Source of the DNA: Akebia trifoliata
Taxonomy: Eukaryota; Streptophyta; Magnoliopsida; Ranunculales; Lardizabalaceae
Direction of reading: 5' to 3'
Length of the DNA: 64,000 nucleotides
Assembly: GCA_017979445.1 (NCBI GenBank)
Contig: CM030714.1
Coordinates: 47,383,220-47,447,219 of the forward strand
This document shows positions 48,221 to 59,800 of this stretch, one piece after another; within the stretch, counting starts at the first letter, position 1, and each line of letters starts with the position of its first letter. A model generated the notes under the pieces. That model had not been told where the DNA came from. It saw only the letters and a program-made list of their open reading frames with translations, and did not search any database. Made by a program: the position numbers and the translations under genes.

Positions 48221-48448
48221 CATAAAATAAATGAATTGAATTTACTTTTTGATAATCAATTACAAGAACCCTAATAGGGTTTATATAGAAAATAAATAAA
48301 AATTCTCAACTGATCTGATAACCACAATCTAATTTAGTTAGATCTTATCAAAATCTCTAACTAATCTAATCCTATCTAAATCTTTATCAATACAATTCGA
48401 TGTATCGCAGTAGACCTTATTACATTGCTTCGCATCAATACTCTAACA
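48221..48448 (-). repeat. Right LTR, inverted (about 228 bp)
   Basis: Reverse complement reads TGTTAGAGTATTGATGCGAA... with TATATAAACCCTATTAGGG and aligns with the left LTR along its entire length with scattered differences. Confidence 0.8.
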
Positions 48449-48717
48449 CTTACCTCTCATACAAGCAAAAAATGATAATAAAATTTATTAAGATGAGCAA
48501 GCCTTTCTCATTGACAACCTCCATACACAAATGTAGTTCCTAAAAAGGTTTTGCTAGGATAGACTAATAGCCACAGTTTTTAAACCTAAAAATGATTCCA
48601 TGCTAATTTTGAATATTAAAGTAGACAAGCCCCTTCGATCTTAAGCTATACGAGGACTTCAAAAGATTTTTCTTTGAGGATGTTGTCTCTAGATGTGAAG
48701 CCTTGATTATGTGATTA

Positions 48718-50657
48718 TGTAATGACTTAAATTATTTATTTAATTAAATAAATGTATTAACATAAATTGAGTTTAAGTAACTTGGGTTCATGTCTAATTA
48801 GTGATTCGTATTATTAGTAAGTGTGGATGGCTGTTTTTTTATAAAAGGAAACTTATGTAGTGGTAGGGTAACCACCTGTCTCACCTTTTTCATTATATAA
48901 TATATATTTAAATATCTAAGTGCGTGGTTTGGGAGTCAACCACCTGTCCCACCTTTATTCATCGATGAAGTACATGTATATCTTTTTTGATAAGTGTAAA
49001 AATTATATTTAAGGGAAGGAAAAGATAAGAAGATACAAAAGGAGGTTGAGATGGTCACCAAAGAAAGCAAAAGAAAATACAAAACAAACAAGTAAAGAAA
49101 GCTAAGAGTTACACATAAGACTCCATCTGAATACAAAATCATCAAAAGAAACCCCCAAAAAATCTTTGCTCAATTTTGACCAAAGGTATAGCAGACCCAA
49201 AATCCCTAGATACACTGCATGAGGCATACTTTCCTTGCCCTCGAACACCTTGTAGTTTCTCTCTCTCGAAAGACCCAAAGCAATGGCTGAAGCAAGCTTT
49301 TGGTTTCCATTAAAAGTGAAGACCATCTTCCTCCAACACCTTTTTTGGCAGTCTTAGAGGAAGAATTAGAAGAAGAGCCAATAGAGAAAGCAATCAGCAT
49401 CTTACAAGCTTCGAAGTGGAACCCTTGGGGGCATTTTAGAAAGAAAAAGAACTTCATTCTCTCCAACTCATAGTTCCAACCAATTTGGAGAAAATAAATA
49501 AGTTTAGCACATTCTAGAGACCTCATAATCAGATAGGCTTCTTATAAGTTCTTAATCATAGTCGTAAGTTATATTAAAAGCATTTTTTTTAAATCAAGTT
49601 ATTTTTCACTTCTACTATGTTCTGAAAATCATGCTTTCAGATGTTTGAAACATGTTTTAATTATGTTCAAATGTAATTGAATAGTTTAGTAATGGTGAGA
49701 AAACATAGGAAAATTTTTACAAGGTTTTTCTGTGGTTACATAAGAAATTGTGTTGCTAAATTTCTGGACAGCAAGAAGTCCTTACAATTAAAAATGAAAT
49801 ATTAGGTAATAATCATTAAGAATTTGGTTTTAATTTCTTTTACAAAGTTGTAAATCATGAAAATTTATAAGTCTAGATCTAAATTTTACTCGACTTGGAT
49901 TTTTGCATAGATTCCAAATATCTAGCTAGTTAAAATGAAAATTTAGTTTTGGTGTTAAAAAAAAGTAGATTCTTGTGAAAAAAATTAAGTTCAATAAAAA
50001 TGAAATGTAGTTGGGATTCAATTTCATCAATACGTTTGACTGTGTAGCCAAATTTATTTTATATTACGTAGATATCATGATGATTTATAAATGTTTACAT
50101 TTACAATATTTTGATTAAATTATTTAAATGCAGTTATTTCAGTATGTTAATTTGATTGTTTTCGTAGTTGATATTATCTGAAATAAAACCTGCATATTTT
50201 AAACAGCTTTAATGTGATTACTCTGCATACTTAGGAATATTGTTTTGAACTATACGAAACTTGTTGGGTAACTCAATTTACTCATACCACCAAACAAAAA
50301 TTTCAGATAAACCAACAACTAAGGAATTCTACAAGCTTCCACTTCAGGAAGGGCATATTGATGATGAGACCAAACTTCCAAGGGAGGAGCTGGACTGCTA
50401 TTACATTGGGTCTACCCTTTGTATATGCGTATATTTTTAGTTTAAGAGATGTTTTTAGTGACATTGGGTTGTGTGGATGATGTGCATTCTCTGGTAATTA
50501 GATATTTTAATTTTTGTCTTTGTTTAATGAAAGTTCCGTTGTTATACTATGTTAAAAATTGTGTCTATATATTGATTATCATGATATGGTTAGATATCAT
50601 GCCTCTGGATTCAACTACGAATCATGGGGATTCGGGTTGAATTTTTGGGGCGTGACA
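48718..50657 (+). mobile_element. Probable Gypsy-type solo LTR, interrupted by a LINE
   Basis: Starts TGTAATGACTTAAATTATTT and ends TTTTTGGGGCGTGACA, boundary sequences typical of plant Gypsy (Tekay/Del-like) LTRs. Flanking 5-mers GATTA (48713-48717) and GATTG (50658-50662) look like a target duplication with one change. About 560 bp of the span is a nested LINE fragment (48983-49535). No internal coding region or second LTR is present in the window. Assignment rests on terminal motifs. Confidence 0.55.
48983..49535 (-). mobile_element. 5'-truncated LINE fragment
   Basis: Poly-T at 48983-48989 followed by GATAAGTGTAAAAATTATATTT, matching the tail of the LINE at 58083. On the minus strand it encodes RERNYKVFEGKESMPHAVY and LWSKLSKDFLGVSF, equivalent to [19 protein letters not shown] and [11 protein letters not shown] in the 58-kb copy. 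This is the C-terminal end of a LINE reverse transcriptase polyprotein. Confidence 0.75.
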
Positions 50658-51360
50658 GATTGAAAGGTTCTAGTTTGTTCTAGGAGTTATTGTCATTTTT
50701 TAAATATAAGTGAGGACTTACCGTCTTCAGTCATTCTAGGTAGGTTGCTTGTATAATTGTGTTTTGGTTTGGATTAGCTCCTTTTGTAGGTCTCCTCGGC
50801 CTCTTGTGAGCTTTCTCTCATGCTTGTGTTTCTTTTGTTTCCTTAATGAATTGCTTATAATTATAGACCTAGATGAGCACCTCCTTTTTGTGTTAAACTA
50901 CACAAGGACTCATGTAAAACAATATAAACTATGCCAGTGAAAGCATAACTATAAATGAGAAGAAAAACAGTAATAGTGGTGGGCAACCGTCATGACAAAC
51001 TGGGTTCTCAAGCTGAAGCAATCGAAGAAAGAGTTGCATAGTTGCATAAACGAACCCACCCACAATCGAGATCATAGACTGAACAGAAGGAAGGGGGCCT
51101 ACCCACTTCTAAGCCAGAGACCCTTCCGACGCTACATCTCATCTTGCAATTCTTTTCTTACTTCACAAAACACCAAACCATTTTAAGGAAATTCCTAAAG
51201 CGTTATCATTTGATGTCCTCGAGGCATAACTACATAATCTCATGAAAAGGAAAAAAATAATCGCAAGCACAAAAGTAAAGTTATAAAGAAAGGAAAGTTT
51301 CCTGAAACATTGAACCAAGTCTCAATTTCGAAACAAACTTGCATAAGAAATAATTACCTT

Positions 51361-53061
51361 TCAAACCTCAGCAACAACCTCCTTTACTTCTCCATCATTT
51401 GCATCGGCAATGGCTTCCCCACCATTGGCATCTCCTTCTGCAGGTGGCTGGACCTGTTCGTCCTCTGGCAATGGCTCCTCCATATAATCATTCTCGAATG
51501 CATCCGGAGGTACCTCATAAATCCTCACTTGTGGCTTCGATGGATCCTTCACTAGAACATACTTCCCCTCATTCAGTTTCATGCACAAGTCAACAATAGA
51601 TTTAACAATCCCCCACATATTTGACGTGTTCAAATTGATTTGCATTGCAAACTCCCTCGGCTTGTATCCAACTACGGATAAAATTACATGGTTAAAGTGA
51701 TCGCGAGGATGAACCCTCGAAACATACCCCAACTTCATAAGATCTGCACTACCCAACAATGCTTGGGCAGTCCACTTTGCAAGCTTGTTCGCATTGTTCT
51801 TCAGCTCCGTAGCCAAAACAGCCCCTCTTTGTGTCTCCAACTTTTTCCTCCAATCGACCCCTGAATACTTCGAATCAAACTCATTAAGCGCATTCAAGGT
51901 CAAGAAAGATTGTTGCCCTTTAACTTCCGAAACACTCTGAACCTCACACCGTGCAACGAGATACATATCATCGTCAAGCTTCCAACGCCTGTATCGGTAC
52001 CCAACCGAAGCAACCTCATCACCTTCAGAAGCAAACGGATTCGGTTCCTCAAAAGTCACCTTATTTCCATCTCTCACCAAAACCTGCTGAGAGAAATTCT
52101 GATTAATAAAAGCTGCTTCGACACTCAACGAATAAGCTGAATTAATATCTTCTTTGGCTTCTGGTAATGGTTCCTGAGATGTCTCATTAACGGATAGAAG
52201 ATCTAACTGCGACCCATCTCTTTTATCGAAAAATAATTTGTTCCCGACCCTTTGAATCACGATATCCCAAGAATAAACCGATCTTGGAGCACACATTAGA
52301 GTCGAAAGAATTGAATCCGTAGCAAAAACAGTAGCTTTATCTTCATTAGCAAGACGACGGATCACAGGATCATCAGTAGTTGTAACTTTAAAGAAATTCC
52401 GATTCTTAAACCGCTCGAGACGCTTGTCGTGCCTCGGAGTAATTCGATCATAGGATCGATCATAGAACTCAAGCGCACCACAGATGAGGAGATCTTCTGG
52501 TTCAGGAACAGAGAAAGAAAGTTTGGAGAAAGTCGAGAACGGAATTTGATCCAACATTGTCCATTCGGGCTGGATATCGACCGAGGATTTGAACACTGCA
52601 GCTTCTCGACGAGGAAGATTACCGCCGGATCGATTCATATTATATTGACGATCGCGGCGTGATCGCTCCTTCTCGGCCTCGCGCTTTTTAGCTTCGACTT
52701 CTTCATCGCGACGTTGAGGGAGTTGGCGTTGTTGCTGGAATCGCCATTTAGGGCCGAATTTAGGGCGAGGAGGGGGTTTTCCATCGACGAGACGAAAGGA
52801 GGAATCGTCGTCTGCGGCAAAAGCGGCTGAGGAATCATCGAGGGAGAAATCGAAAGCGGAATCAGAAGGATTTCTAGGGTTAGGGTTTCGAGAAGGGTTG
52901 TAGTTTCGAGTCCAATCTGCGATTCGGCCAAGTTTGTCGGATCGATTGAAAGGGGCGAAAGGGACGTTAGTAGGGAGATTGGAGAGAAGAGGAGAAGTTG
53001 TTTCTGGAGGACCCCAACCGTCTGAGTTGAAGGGAACGCTGCCTACTTCGAAGCCTACCAT
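51361..53061 (-). CDS. TIF3D1: Eukaryotic translation initiation factor 3 subunit D
   Basis: eIF3d, 566 aa, one uninterrupted coding exon from ATG at 53059-53061 to the stop at 51361. It is part of the eIF3 complex on the 40S subunit; in animals it also binds the mRNA cap. The N-terminus MVGFEVGSVPFNSDGWGPPE and DKLGRIADWTRNY are characteristic. A basic, charged stretch follows (about 105-150). The conserved core includes WDIVIQRVGNKLFFDKRDGS, VGYRYRRWKLDDDMYLVAR, YSGVDWRKKLETQRGAVLA, KLAKWTAQALLGSADLMKLG, YVSRVHPRDHFNHVILSVV and LNTSNMWGIVKSIVDLCMK. The C-terminus is acidic (EEPLPEDEQ...), as usual. Length matches the plant family. A (CT)n leader tract lies 25-43 bp upstream of the ATG. No disruptions. 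Confidence 0.97.
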   Translation of the reverse strand: MVGFEVGSVPFNSDGWGPPETTSPLLSNLPTNVPFAPFNRSDKLGRIADWTRNYNPSRNPNPRNPSDSAFDFSLDDSSAAFAADDDSSFRLVDGKPPPRPKFGPKWRFQQQRQLPQRRDEEVEAKKREAEKERSRRDRQYNMNRSGGNLPRREAAVFKSSVDIQPEWTMLDQIPFSTFSKLSFSVPEPEDLLICGALEFYDRSYDRITPRHDKRLERFKNRNFFKVTTTDDPVIRRLANEDKATVFATDSILSTLMCAPRSVYSWDIVIQRVGNKLFFDKRDGSQLDLLSVNETSQEPLPEAKEDINSAYSLSVEAAFINQNFSQQVLVRDGNKVTFEEPNPFASEGDEVASVGYRYRRWKLDDDMYLVARCEVQSVSEVKGQQSFLTLNALNEFDSKYSGVDWRKKLETQRGAVLATELKNNANKLAKWTAQALLGSADLMKLGYVSRVHPRDHFNHVILSVVGYKPREFAMQINLNTSNMWGIVKSIVDLCMKLNEGKYVLVKDPSKPQVRIYEVPPDAFENDYMEEPLPEDEQVQPPAEGDANGGEAIADANDGEVKEVVAEV

Positions 53062-53085
53062 GGCTTCTTCTGTGTTTCAGATCTC

Positions 53086-53104
53086 AGAGAGAGAGAGAGA
53101 GAGA
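53086..53104. repeat. (GA)n/(CT)n tract in the eIF3d leader
   Basis: About 9 GA units on the + strand, CT on the coding strand, within 45 bp of the start codon. Confidence 0.8.
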
Positions 53105-53499
53105 CTGAAGGTTGAAAGTTGAAAGAGATACAGTTGATGAAACTTTAAAGTGATAAACCCTAGTTCTAAATTTAGGGCTGGAACTTGGGCGGACTGGATC
53201 GGATTCAACACGGGCTTAATCCGATTTATGAGCGAGTTTGGGCTGAGTTATGTAGAAAATGAGTTGAACTTAACTAGAGTTGATGGTTTATCAAACCTGA
53301 CCCTAGACTAAATAGCAATCAATGTATAAATATTTTTTAATTATATTTCTTTCTAACGTTTTTTTTTTTTCTCACTACACATGTTTACAGTAATTTGTAA
53401 GGGAGGGTTTTTTTTTTTTTTTTTTTTTCAATTTAAGTGGATTGCTAATATTTACGGGAAAGCATTCGGATTCCTTAAAGAGTGAGCCAAATTTTGTGC

Positions 53500-53765
53500 C
53501 AAACATTTTTCCATGATGAGCTGATTTTTGTGATGATGATCTCTATGGTGAGGAGATCATCCTCATAAAAAATCAGCCCATTTGAAATTTCTAAAACCAT
53601 TAAAAGTGATTTACAAATAATTGGCGGTTCATGATTCTTCAACTTGTAAATTGGGGTTAGAAGTTTGAAATTGACTGATTTTTGGTGAGGATGATTTTCT
53701 CACCACATAGATCATCCTCACCAAAAATCAAATGATTCCGAAACTTTTAAGCCCATATATTTAAA
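53500..53765. repeat. Palindromic element of the GATGATCT/AGATCATC type
   Basis: Two palindromic modules (about 53515-53595 and 53650-53745), each reading CTGATTTTTG...GATGAT...ATCATC...AAAAATCA, framed by TTAGAAGTTTG and AAACTTTTAAGCCCATA. Same family as the cluster at 9.2-11.6 kb. Confidence 0.7.
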
Positions 53766-54137
53766 AATGTTTAACAAAATTTTGTGACTCTCTTTAAGGT
53801 CTCTGAACGCTCTCTTGTGTGTATATATTTCTTATTCAATAAGCTCAACCCACCCAACTTGTCGGAAACTACCTTACACGAGATAACCTGAGTTTAGAAG
53901 CTCAATTTGAGTTGAACTTGGATTAATGAGCTCATGCTCATTGTTCGGGTTGAGTTGAGCTTGAACTGAGGACTCTGTCATTTGATCTGAGTCACAACCC
54001 ACCCAAGTTGTAGTCCTAGTTTAGATGAGCACCCAAGAATCCGAGTTAAATCAGATAATCTGATTCAACTCGGATGACAAAAAAAAAATTGGACTTGGAG
54101 ATCAATTTCTTTAAAAAACTGAGTGCATATATATCAC

Positions 54138-54138
<1 letters not shown>

Positions 54139-54172
<34 letters not shown>

Positions 54173-54184
54173 TATTATTATTAT
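54139..54184. repeat. (ATT)n microsatellite
   Basis: About 15 ATT/TTA units with one interruption. Confidence 0.9.
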
Positions 54185-54533
54185 GTGTGTTGTGTGTATG
54201 TGGAGAGGGGAGGGGGTTGCGGGGTGTTATAACTAGGATTGGAATCTGATTTTGACGATTTTGGATCTGGATTGAGAATTTGGATTTCATTCCAATAAAT
54301 TATTTGATCGGTTTAGGATCAACATGTCCAATTGTCTCAATCGATAGGGAAACGATCTAACAAAATGTGAGAACATATATATATTAAGTCATATATTCTA
54401 TTTTATACATAAAGTTTATTTAGATTTTGTATTTGAAATTGGGTTTGATCTGTTCCAGTTGTTATTGGATCAGGTATGGATCTTAATGTTGGATCCAATA
54501 AAAATTTGATGATGCTAATTACATCGGTTCAAA

Positions 54534-54755
54534 ATTGGATTCTTATCAAATTGATTTCAGAGCCCATCCATTAACAACCCGGGTCATGCTTAGAGAAGGA
54601 AACAATGTGTAAAGAGGGAGTTGCACGTATTGTTATTTGTCAAGATTGGATTCTTATCAAATTGATTTCAGAGCCCATCCATTAACAACCTGGGTCTTGC
54701 TTAGAGAAGGAAACAATGTGCAAAGAGGGAGTTGCACGTATTGTTATTTGTCAAG
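54534..54755. repeat. 111-bp tandem duplication
   Basis: Copies at 54534-54644 and 54645-54755, each from ATTGGATTCTTATCAAATTG to TTGTTATTTGTCAAG. Three differences are visible (ACCCGGG/ACCTGGG, GTCATGC/GTCTTGC, GTGTAAAG/GTGCAAAG), so it is recent. Confidence 0.9.
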
Positions 54756-55514
54756 AGAATCTTAAAAAAATAAAAATTTGACGTGGTCTATCGACACCCA
54801 CGTTTTTGCTCGTTTACTCACTTTTCCAATAAATCACGAAATAACTAGTCGCACCCACTTAGAAAAAAAACTAATTTTTCGTTCAATAGGAAGCTACTAA
54901 AAATTTACATTGAAACTCGGTAGGATCTTACCGTATCCACCTAAAAAGACTCAATAAAAACTTACCAATTGGCGTATTCTGTATTGACTTACCAAATGAA
55001 GCCTTGTTTGATATTTTTTTCCACGACCGAGATTTTCTAATAGTTATTATGTTAGGAGTTGAGATTTTTACAATCATTGCTAATCTATTTTACAAGTTCT
55101 AAAGGTATTGTTTCTTTTACTATAAAATTCTAGTTGAAACTTACGTGGGTTCAAAGAAGAAGAAAAATAAAAAAGAGAGAGATACAAATGAGAGAAGAAG
55201 AAAGAGGAGGAGGACGAGGAGAAGTTTGAGGATGAAATTGAGATTCGGTAGGGATAGTGGGTGAAAGCAGTAAAGTAGGTGAAACAAACAAACAAAAAGT
55301 GGGTGCAGATGGTGCACGTCAAAATTTTTTATTTTCTTTTGTTATAAACTAGAACTGCCATGTGTGACGTATATACGACTTACAAAATTAGAATATCTCG
55401 GTTAACTAATTACAAACACCAAACAAATTAAAATCAAAATCCCTATAAACTACACATATTACATCCCAATGAGACGTGCAGTAAGTTCTTAAGCTTATTA
55501 TTTGTCATTCTTTT

Positions 55515-55735
55515 CTTCTTTTTTTATGACGGTTCCAAACCCATAGACCCAACTAGTAAGGGTGAAGCAACTGACTTCTTGGAGCATCAAATCCCCGGGT
55601 TCATGCAATACCCTACAAACTACATACAAGGCAAGCAGGGATAAATCAAATCCATGGGTTTGGCCAACGAGAGAAATTGAACTCAAGACCTCTCCCTTTT
55701 CAGAGGGATGCCTTGGTGGCCACTGTTTTATGCTG
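55515..55735 (-). repeat. Candidate tRNA-derived SINE
   Basis: On the minus strand it starts GTGGCCACCAAGGCATCC (A-box-like), then GAGGTCTTGAGTTCAATTTC (B-box-like), and ends GGTTTGGAACCGTCATAAAAAAAG with an A-rich tail. The order and spacing suit a plant SINE. Target duplications were not clear. Confidence 0.45.
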
Positions 55736-56840
55736 TTTATTCTCTTAAAGATTTACATTTAGAGAGAATGTTACTGGTCCAAGGGACAAGGAAATGCTAA
55801 TAATACATTGCTCCCAAATTACACAACTTGAATCACTGTGCAATGTGTGGTGGGCAACTTTTATTGCAAGTTGAATGTTGGCATGGAAGCCCTCTGCTTC
55901 TGCCGCTGATCATTAAATCCTTTTGAGAAGAAAGAGATGCGAAACACGTGGTTTGTGTGTATTCAAGCTTCCTCCACACTTTTTTTTTTGGCAGCAGAGC
56001 CAAGGATCGAAAATTTGTATTTTGAATTTCGATTCCAAGAAGGATCCCATCTGCTTCAGATGCAATTTGATTTTAAACAAAAATGCATTATGATTTTAAA
56101 CATTCGATCACCAATATTTCCATAAAATTTGAATCCATAAGGGCAGAAGTTTCAGAAAAGACTGCATTTTGGTGCTCCACCTGTGTACAAAAATTGTATA
56201 TATAACATGAGAGTATTCCAACCAATACATACATAAGAAAGAAGAAAAGAGGAGAAGAAGGCCAGAAACAATTTTAGACCACAACTGAGACCTCTAATTT
56301 TAGCAAACAAATCTATTAAATCGTTACTGATCTTGCCACAAGAAGATAACAATACACTTTCCAAGGAAGATCTCGACTCCAAGGAGTCTCCATGTCTCTT
56401 TGATGACATGAAGGAATCACCTTCATCAAGTCACTCCATTATTCCTGGACGCCGCAACATATTGCATTTTATTATACCAGATTTACCCTTCAGCGAGATT
56501 GATGCTTCCCCTCTAAAACTTAGTGGCAAAACCCATTTACAAACCCGAGTAACAGTCAAAATTTAGTTTGTCGAATGACGCAGATTTTACTTGAGAGTTT
56601 ACAAAAAAAAATTATTCTACAATAGAGTTGATTGATTCCTCCACTCTCTGTAAACTGCTTTTTAAAATTTGATACCAAAAAGTGGTTTAATATGATCAGT
56701 ATGAAGCCGTAGCTCACCTTATCCCTCACACCTTCGGTACCAAATCTTGGGTACACAGGCTTTTGTTGGTCGGTTTTTTTCCTTTTTCTTTTTTACATTT
56801 AATGGGATGTTTAAGGTATTATCCGAGGAAAAAGACCAAA

Positions 56841-59800
56841 TCAAACCATCTCGAGAAGTTTGATATTCCCAGTAGAATTAGCAGCAACCAATGTAGAGGA
56901 CTGACCACGCCAGCACACAGAGGAAATGAACTGTGAGGCATCCTCTGCTTCGTGACCAGAGAGTGGGTCCGCACTGCTAAATTTGAAAGATAATACTGGC
57001 ATAGGGAAAGCTTTGTGGTAGACGAAAACCTGTAATCACAACATGGAACAACAGAGGGTAAATTTGAAATGGGTGACAAACTGACAATGACAAAGCATGA
57101 ATGTATGTAACTTTCTCTACTTCATAATTTCGGAAGTTCTTATTTTTAATTTTAAAACTTGCAGTTCAAAATCAAAGGTAACAAAAACAAAAAGTGGAAT
57201 CAGGAAAAAAAATAAAATAAAATTCCAGAAATAGATTGTGTTTCTACATTTAGTTTTGCTGTTACTGTATTATTTTTCTTCTTCCCTCTCTTTTTTGTTT
57301 TATTAGAGGGATGGCATTTCTGCATTTAGTTTTGCTTTTTTCAATGACTCGAGATCCAATACGGTGTCCCATTCCTATAAAATAGGATAGGTGTCTACGT
57401 GGCTTGTTTTAGTTGGTGTTTACAACACCTCGGGCTCCTAATCAAGCCGTTCACACAGCTGAAGGTGTTTGAATTCCAACAAAAATGTGCCACGTAGACA
57501 CCTTACGTTTTTATAGGAACGGGACACCATTCCGGACCACGACTCTTCAACACACTACTCAATGAAAGAGTAAATTTATTCAAAGAAAAAAAGACAACAG
57601 CTGTTCAAAGCATAATAGTGAGGAACAAACCACCAGATGAAGGTTGCAACTTACAACTAGTAAATTACATAGAAGTGCTTATCAGACAATCCCATCAGAA
57701 AACAAAATCATCAAAATGGTTCTCTCTAACATATAATATGATTAAGGTCAAAGTATATATAAGGTTTCGTTTTCGGCACAATCTCCTCTTTGCTACAGAG
57801 ATTAGTCTTTCCTTTCACACCCAACATATTTCAAAAGGAAGCAGATTGCATAGAGACCTTTCTTCCTTTGAAAGGACCAAGGAGATCAAAACTGTTTTTG
57901 GAATATTTCAATAAATAATGAACATGTAAAAAAAATTATCCATTCAAATCTCTCAAGCCGATGACAATACATAAATAAATGTTCAATTTTCACCTTTGTT
58001 GATTCCAATAACACATTTAGTAATCAGATGGTTAACTGTTAGAATCTTTACCAACCGTCCACATAAAGGAAACAACCTTAGATTTTTTTTTTTTTTTTGA
58101 TAAGTATGAAGATTTTATAAATATCAAAAAGAGAAGGAGAAACAAAAGAGGCCGAGAAAGCCCCCAAGCCGGAAAGCAGAAAAACAGAAAAGGACAAAAA
58201 AGGAATCCTACTCTTTACATAAACTGTCTCATCTAAATAAAAAGTCCTCAAATTAGATCCCGGAGAAGTCCTTGCTTAACTTAGCCCAAAAAAATAGCAG
58301 CTCTAAAATCTCCATGTACACCGTATGCGAGTTGTTCTCCTTGCCCTGGAATACTTTGTTGTTTCTCTCTTTCCAAAGAGCCCAAGCTATGGCCTAAGGA
58401 AGAATAACCTAAAGGTGCCTTTTTCTATGGGAGAAGATGTTGTAAGCCCACCCTTCTAGGGTCATTAGAAGTTCTTGGGGATAATCCAATACATTTGAAA
58501 CAAAAACCAAATGCCTTGGGAGAAAGAGCAATACAAAAGAGTGTGGTCCACAGATTTGCCATCACTCTTACAAAGGGGGTAAAAATTTGGAGTGATCCAC
58601 CCACGAGAAATCAAATTGTCTTAAGTAAGAATCCTCCCTAAGGAGGCAAGCCAAACAAAGAAGGATATCTTAGAAGGAACAAAAGATGATCAAATGAGGG
58701 AAACTGGATAAGTAATCTCCGATCTTGGAAGAATGGTTTTGTAAAAAGAGCGATCAGTAAATCTCCTATCCTTAATCTTGACCCATTCCCACCTATCTTG
58801 ATCGTTCTCCTTGATTTGGACTTCATTCAAGATATTTAAAAGAGATGTTACCTTGGTTATCTCCCAATCATTGAATTTCTCCTAAAACCCAAATCCCAAG
58901 AATTAAAGATCTCGTTACAAATCAAACAATGATTTATCGAGCAGTTTCTTTTCTAAGAACAAGCATACAATGATAGGTATTGAGTTGATAGAGCCGAATT
59001 CCTACACCACCTATCTTCCCAAAACCTCACCCTATCCCCTAAACCCACTCTAGAACTGATCTCTCTTTCAAAATTGTAGGCTACCTTGATTTTTGTGTGT
59101 TACTGTTCCAACAGTCCTTGTGGATATGATCTCAGACTCATCAAATTTTATTACTCCACTACAACCGTGCTCTTGAGGATATCTATACTTTGGTAGTGTT
59201 CTTTAATGAGAAAAATATTAAAGATGTAGCACCCCCTACTTGAAGACCATATCCATACCCATTTGTCTTCCCCCAAAGGAGAAATGGGCTCACAACTTAT
59301 CCGTTGAATAAGTGTTTCCATTACATCAATCTCCCAGAAGTTGAGGTTTCTCCCAATGCCCAAATTCCATGAGATTCCCACTTCATCCCTGCACATTCTT
59401 CAATAATGGTGATGTGATGCCTTCCAATTGAATAGAGAAACATAAAAGAAGAGTTGAATTTAGAAGGATAATATTGTGTGCAACACAACTTATCAAAAAA
59501 AATATATATATAGTGTGCACCACAGGTCCTCTCTAAATCTCATGCTCATCCTTGTGGGTTCTAGGGTTAAAGGAAGCCGAACTTTGGTAGTTCCTTTCCA
59601 TACTCTTATGCCATACAAGGAAAATGGAAACTTGGAATGCTGCCCTTGATCATCATTACCAAACTTACTTTCTATCATCCTTTTTCCATAGGCTATCCCT
59701 TTCTTCCCATTACCTCCATAACCACTTCCGGAAATATGTTGTGTTCATCTATTTGAAGTGTCTAAATCCAAGACCTCTCCCAACGTTTGGCTCACATATT

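Larger units (their letters stand above)
46043..48448. mobile_element. Retroelement with inverted LTRs, both primer-binding sites inward
   Basis: The left LTR (46043-46261, +) begins TGTTAGAGTATTGACGTGAA. The right LTR (48221-48448) is its reverse complement, ending CATCAATACTCTAACA. Both outer ends are therefore U3 ends. Each LTR is followed inward by an initiator-tRNA-Met-type primer-binding site (46262-46274 and 48209-48220). Flanking 5-mers CTTAT (46038-46042) and CTTAC (48449-48453) look like a target duplication with one change. The leaders inside both ends are also related (TTCATCAAACA...TATGCACTT on each side). The interior has two (TC)n tracts and possibly a worn gag Gly/Asn-rich stretch near 47825-47930. 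No pol is present. Confidence 0.75.
53105..56840. other. Intergenic region between eIF3d and SPA1
   Basis: No gene seen. It contains a palindromic element at about 53500-53765, an (ATT)n microsatellite at 54139-54184, a 111-bp tandem duplication at 54534-54755, and a SINE-like sequence at 55515-55735. The remaining frames are not recognisable. Confidence 0.55.

Noticed and set aside
49102..49526. Protein-like frames at 49 kb as a host gene
   Set aside because: They match the C-terminal end of the LINE polyprotein seen also at 58 kb.
51399..52931. Open frames on the opposite strand or other frames of eIF3d
   Set aside because: Shadows of the 566-aa eIF3d coding exon.
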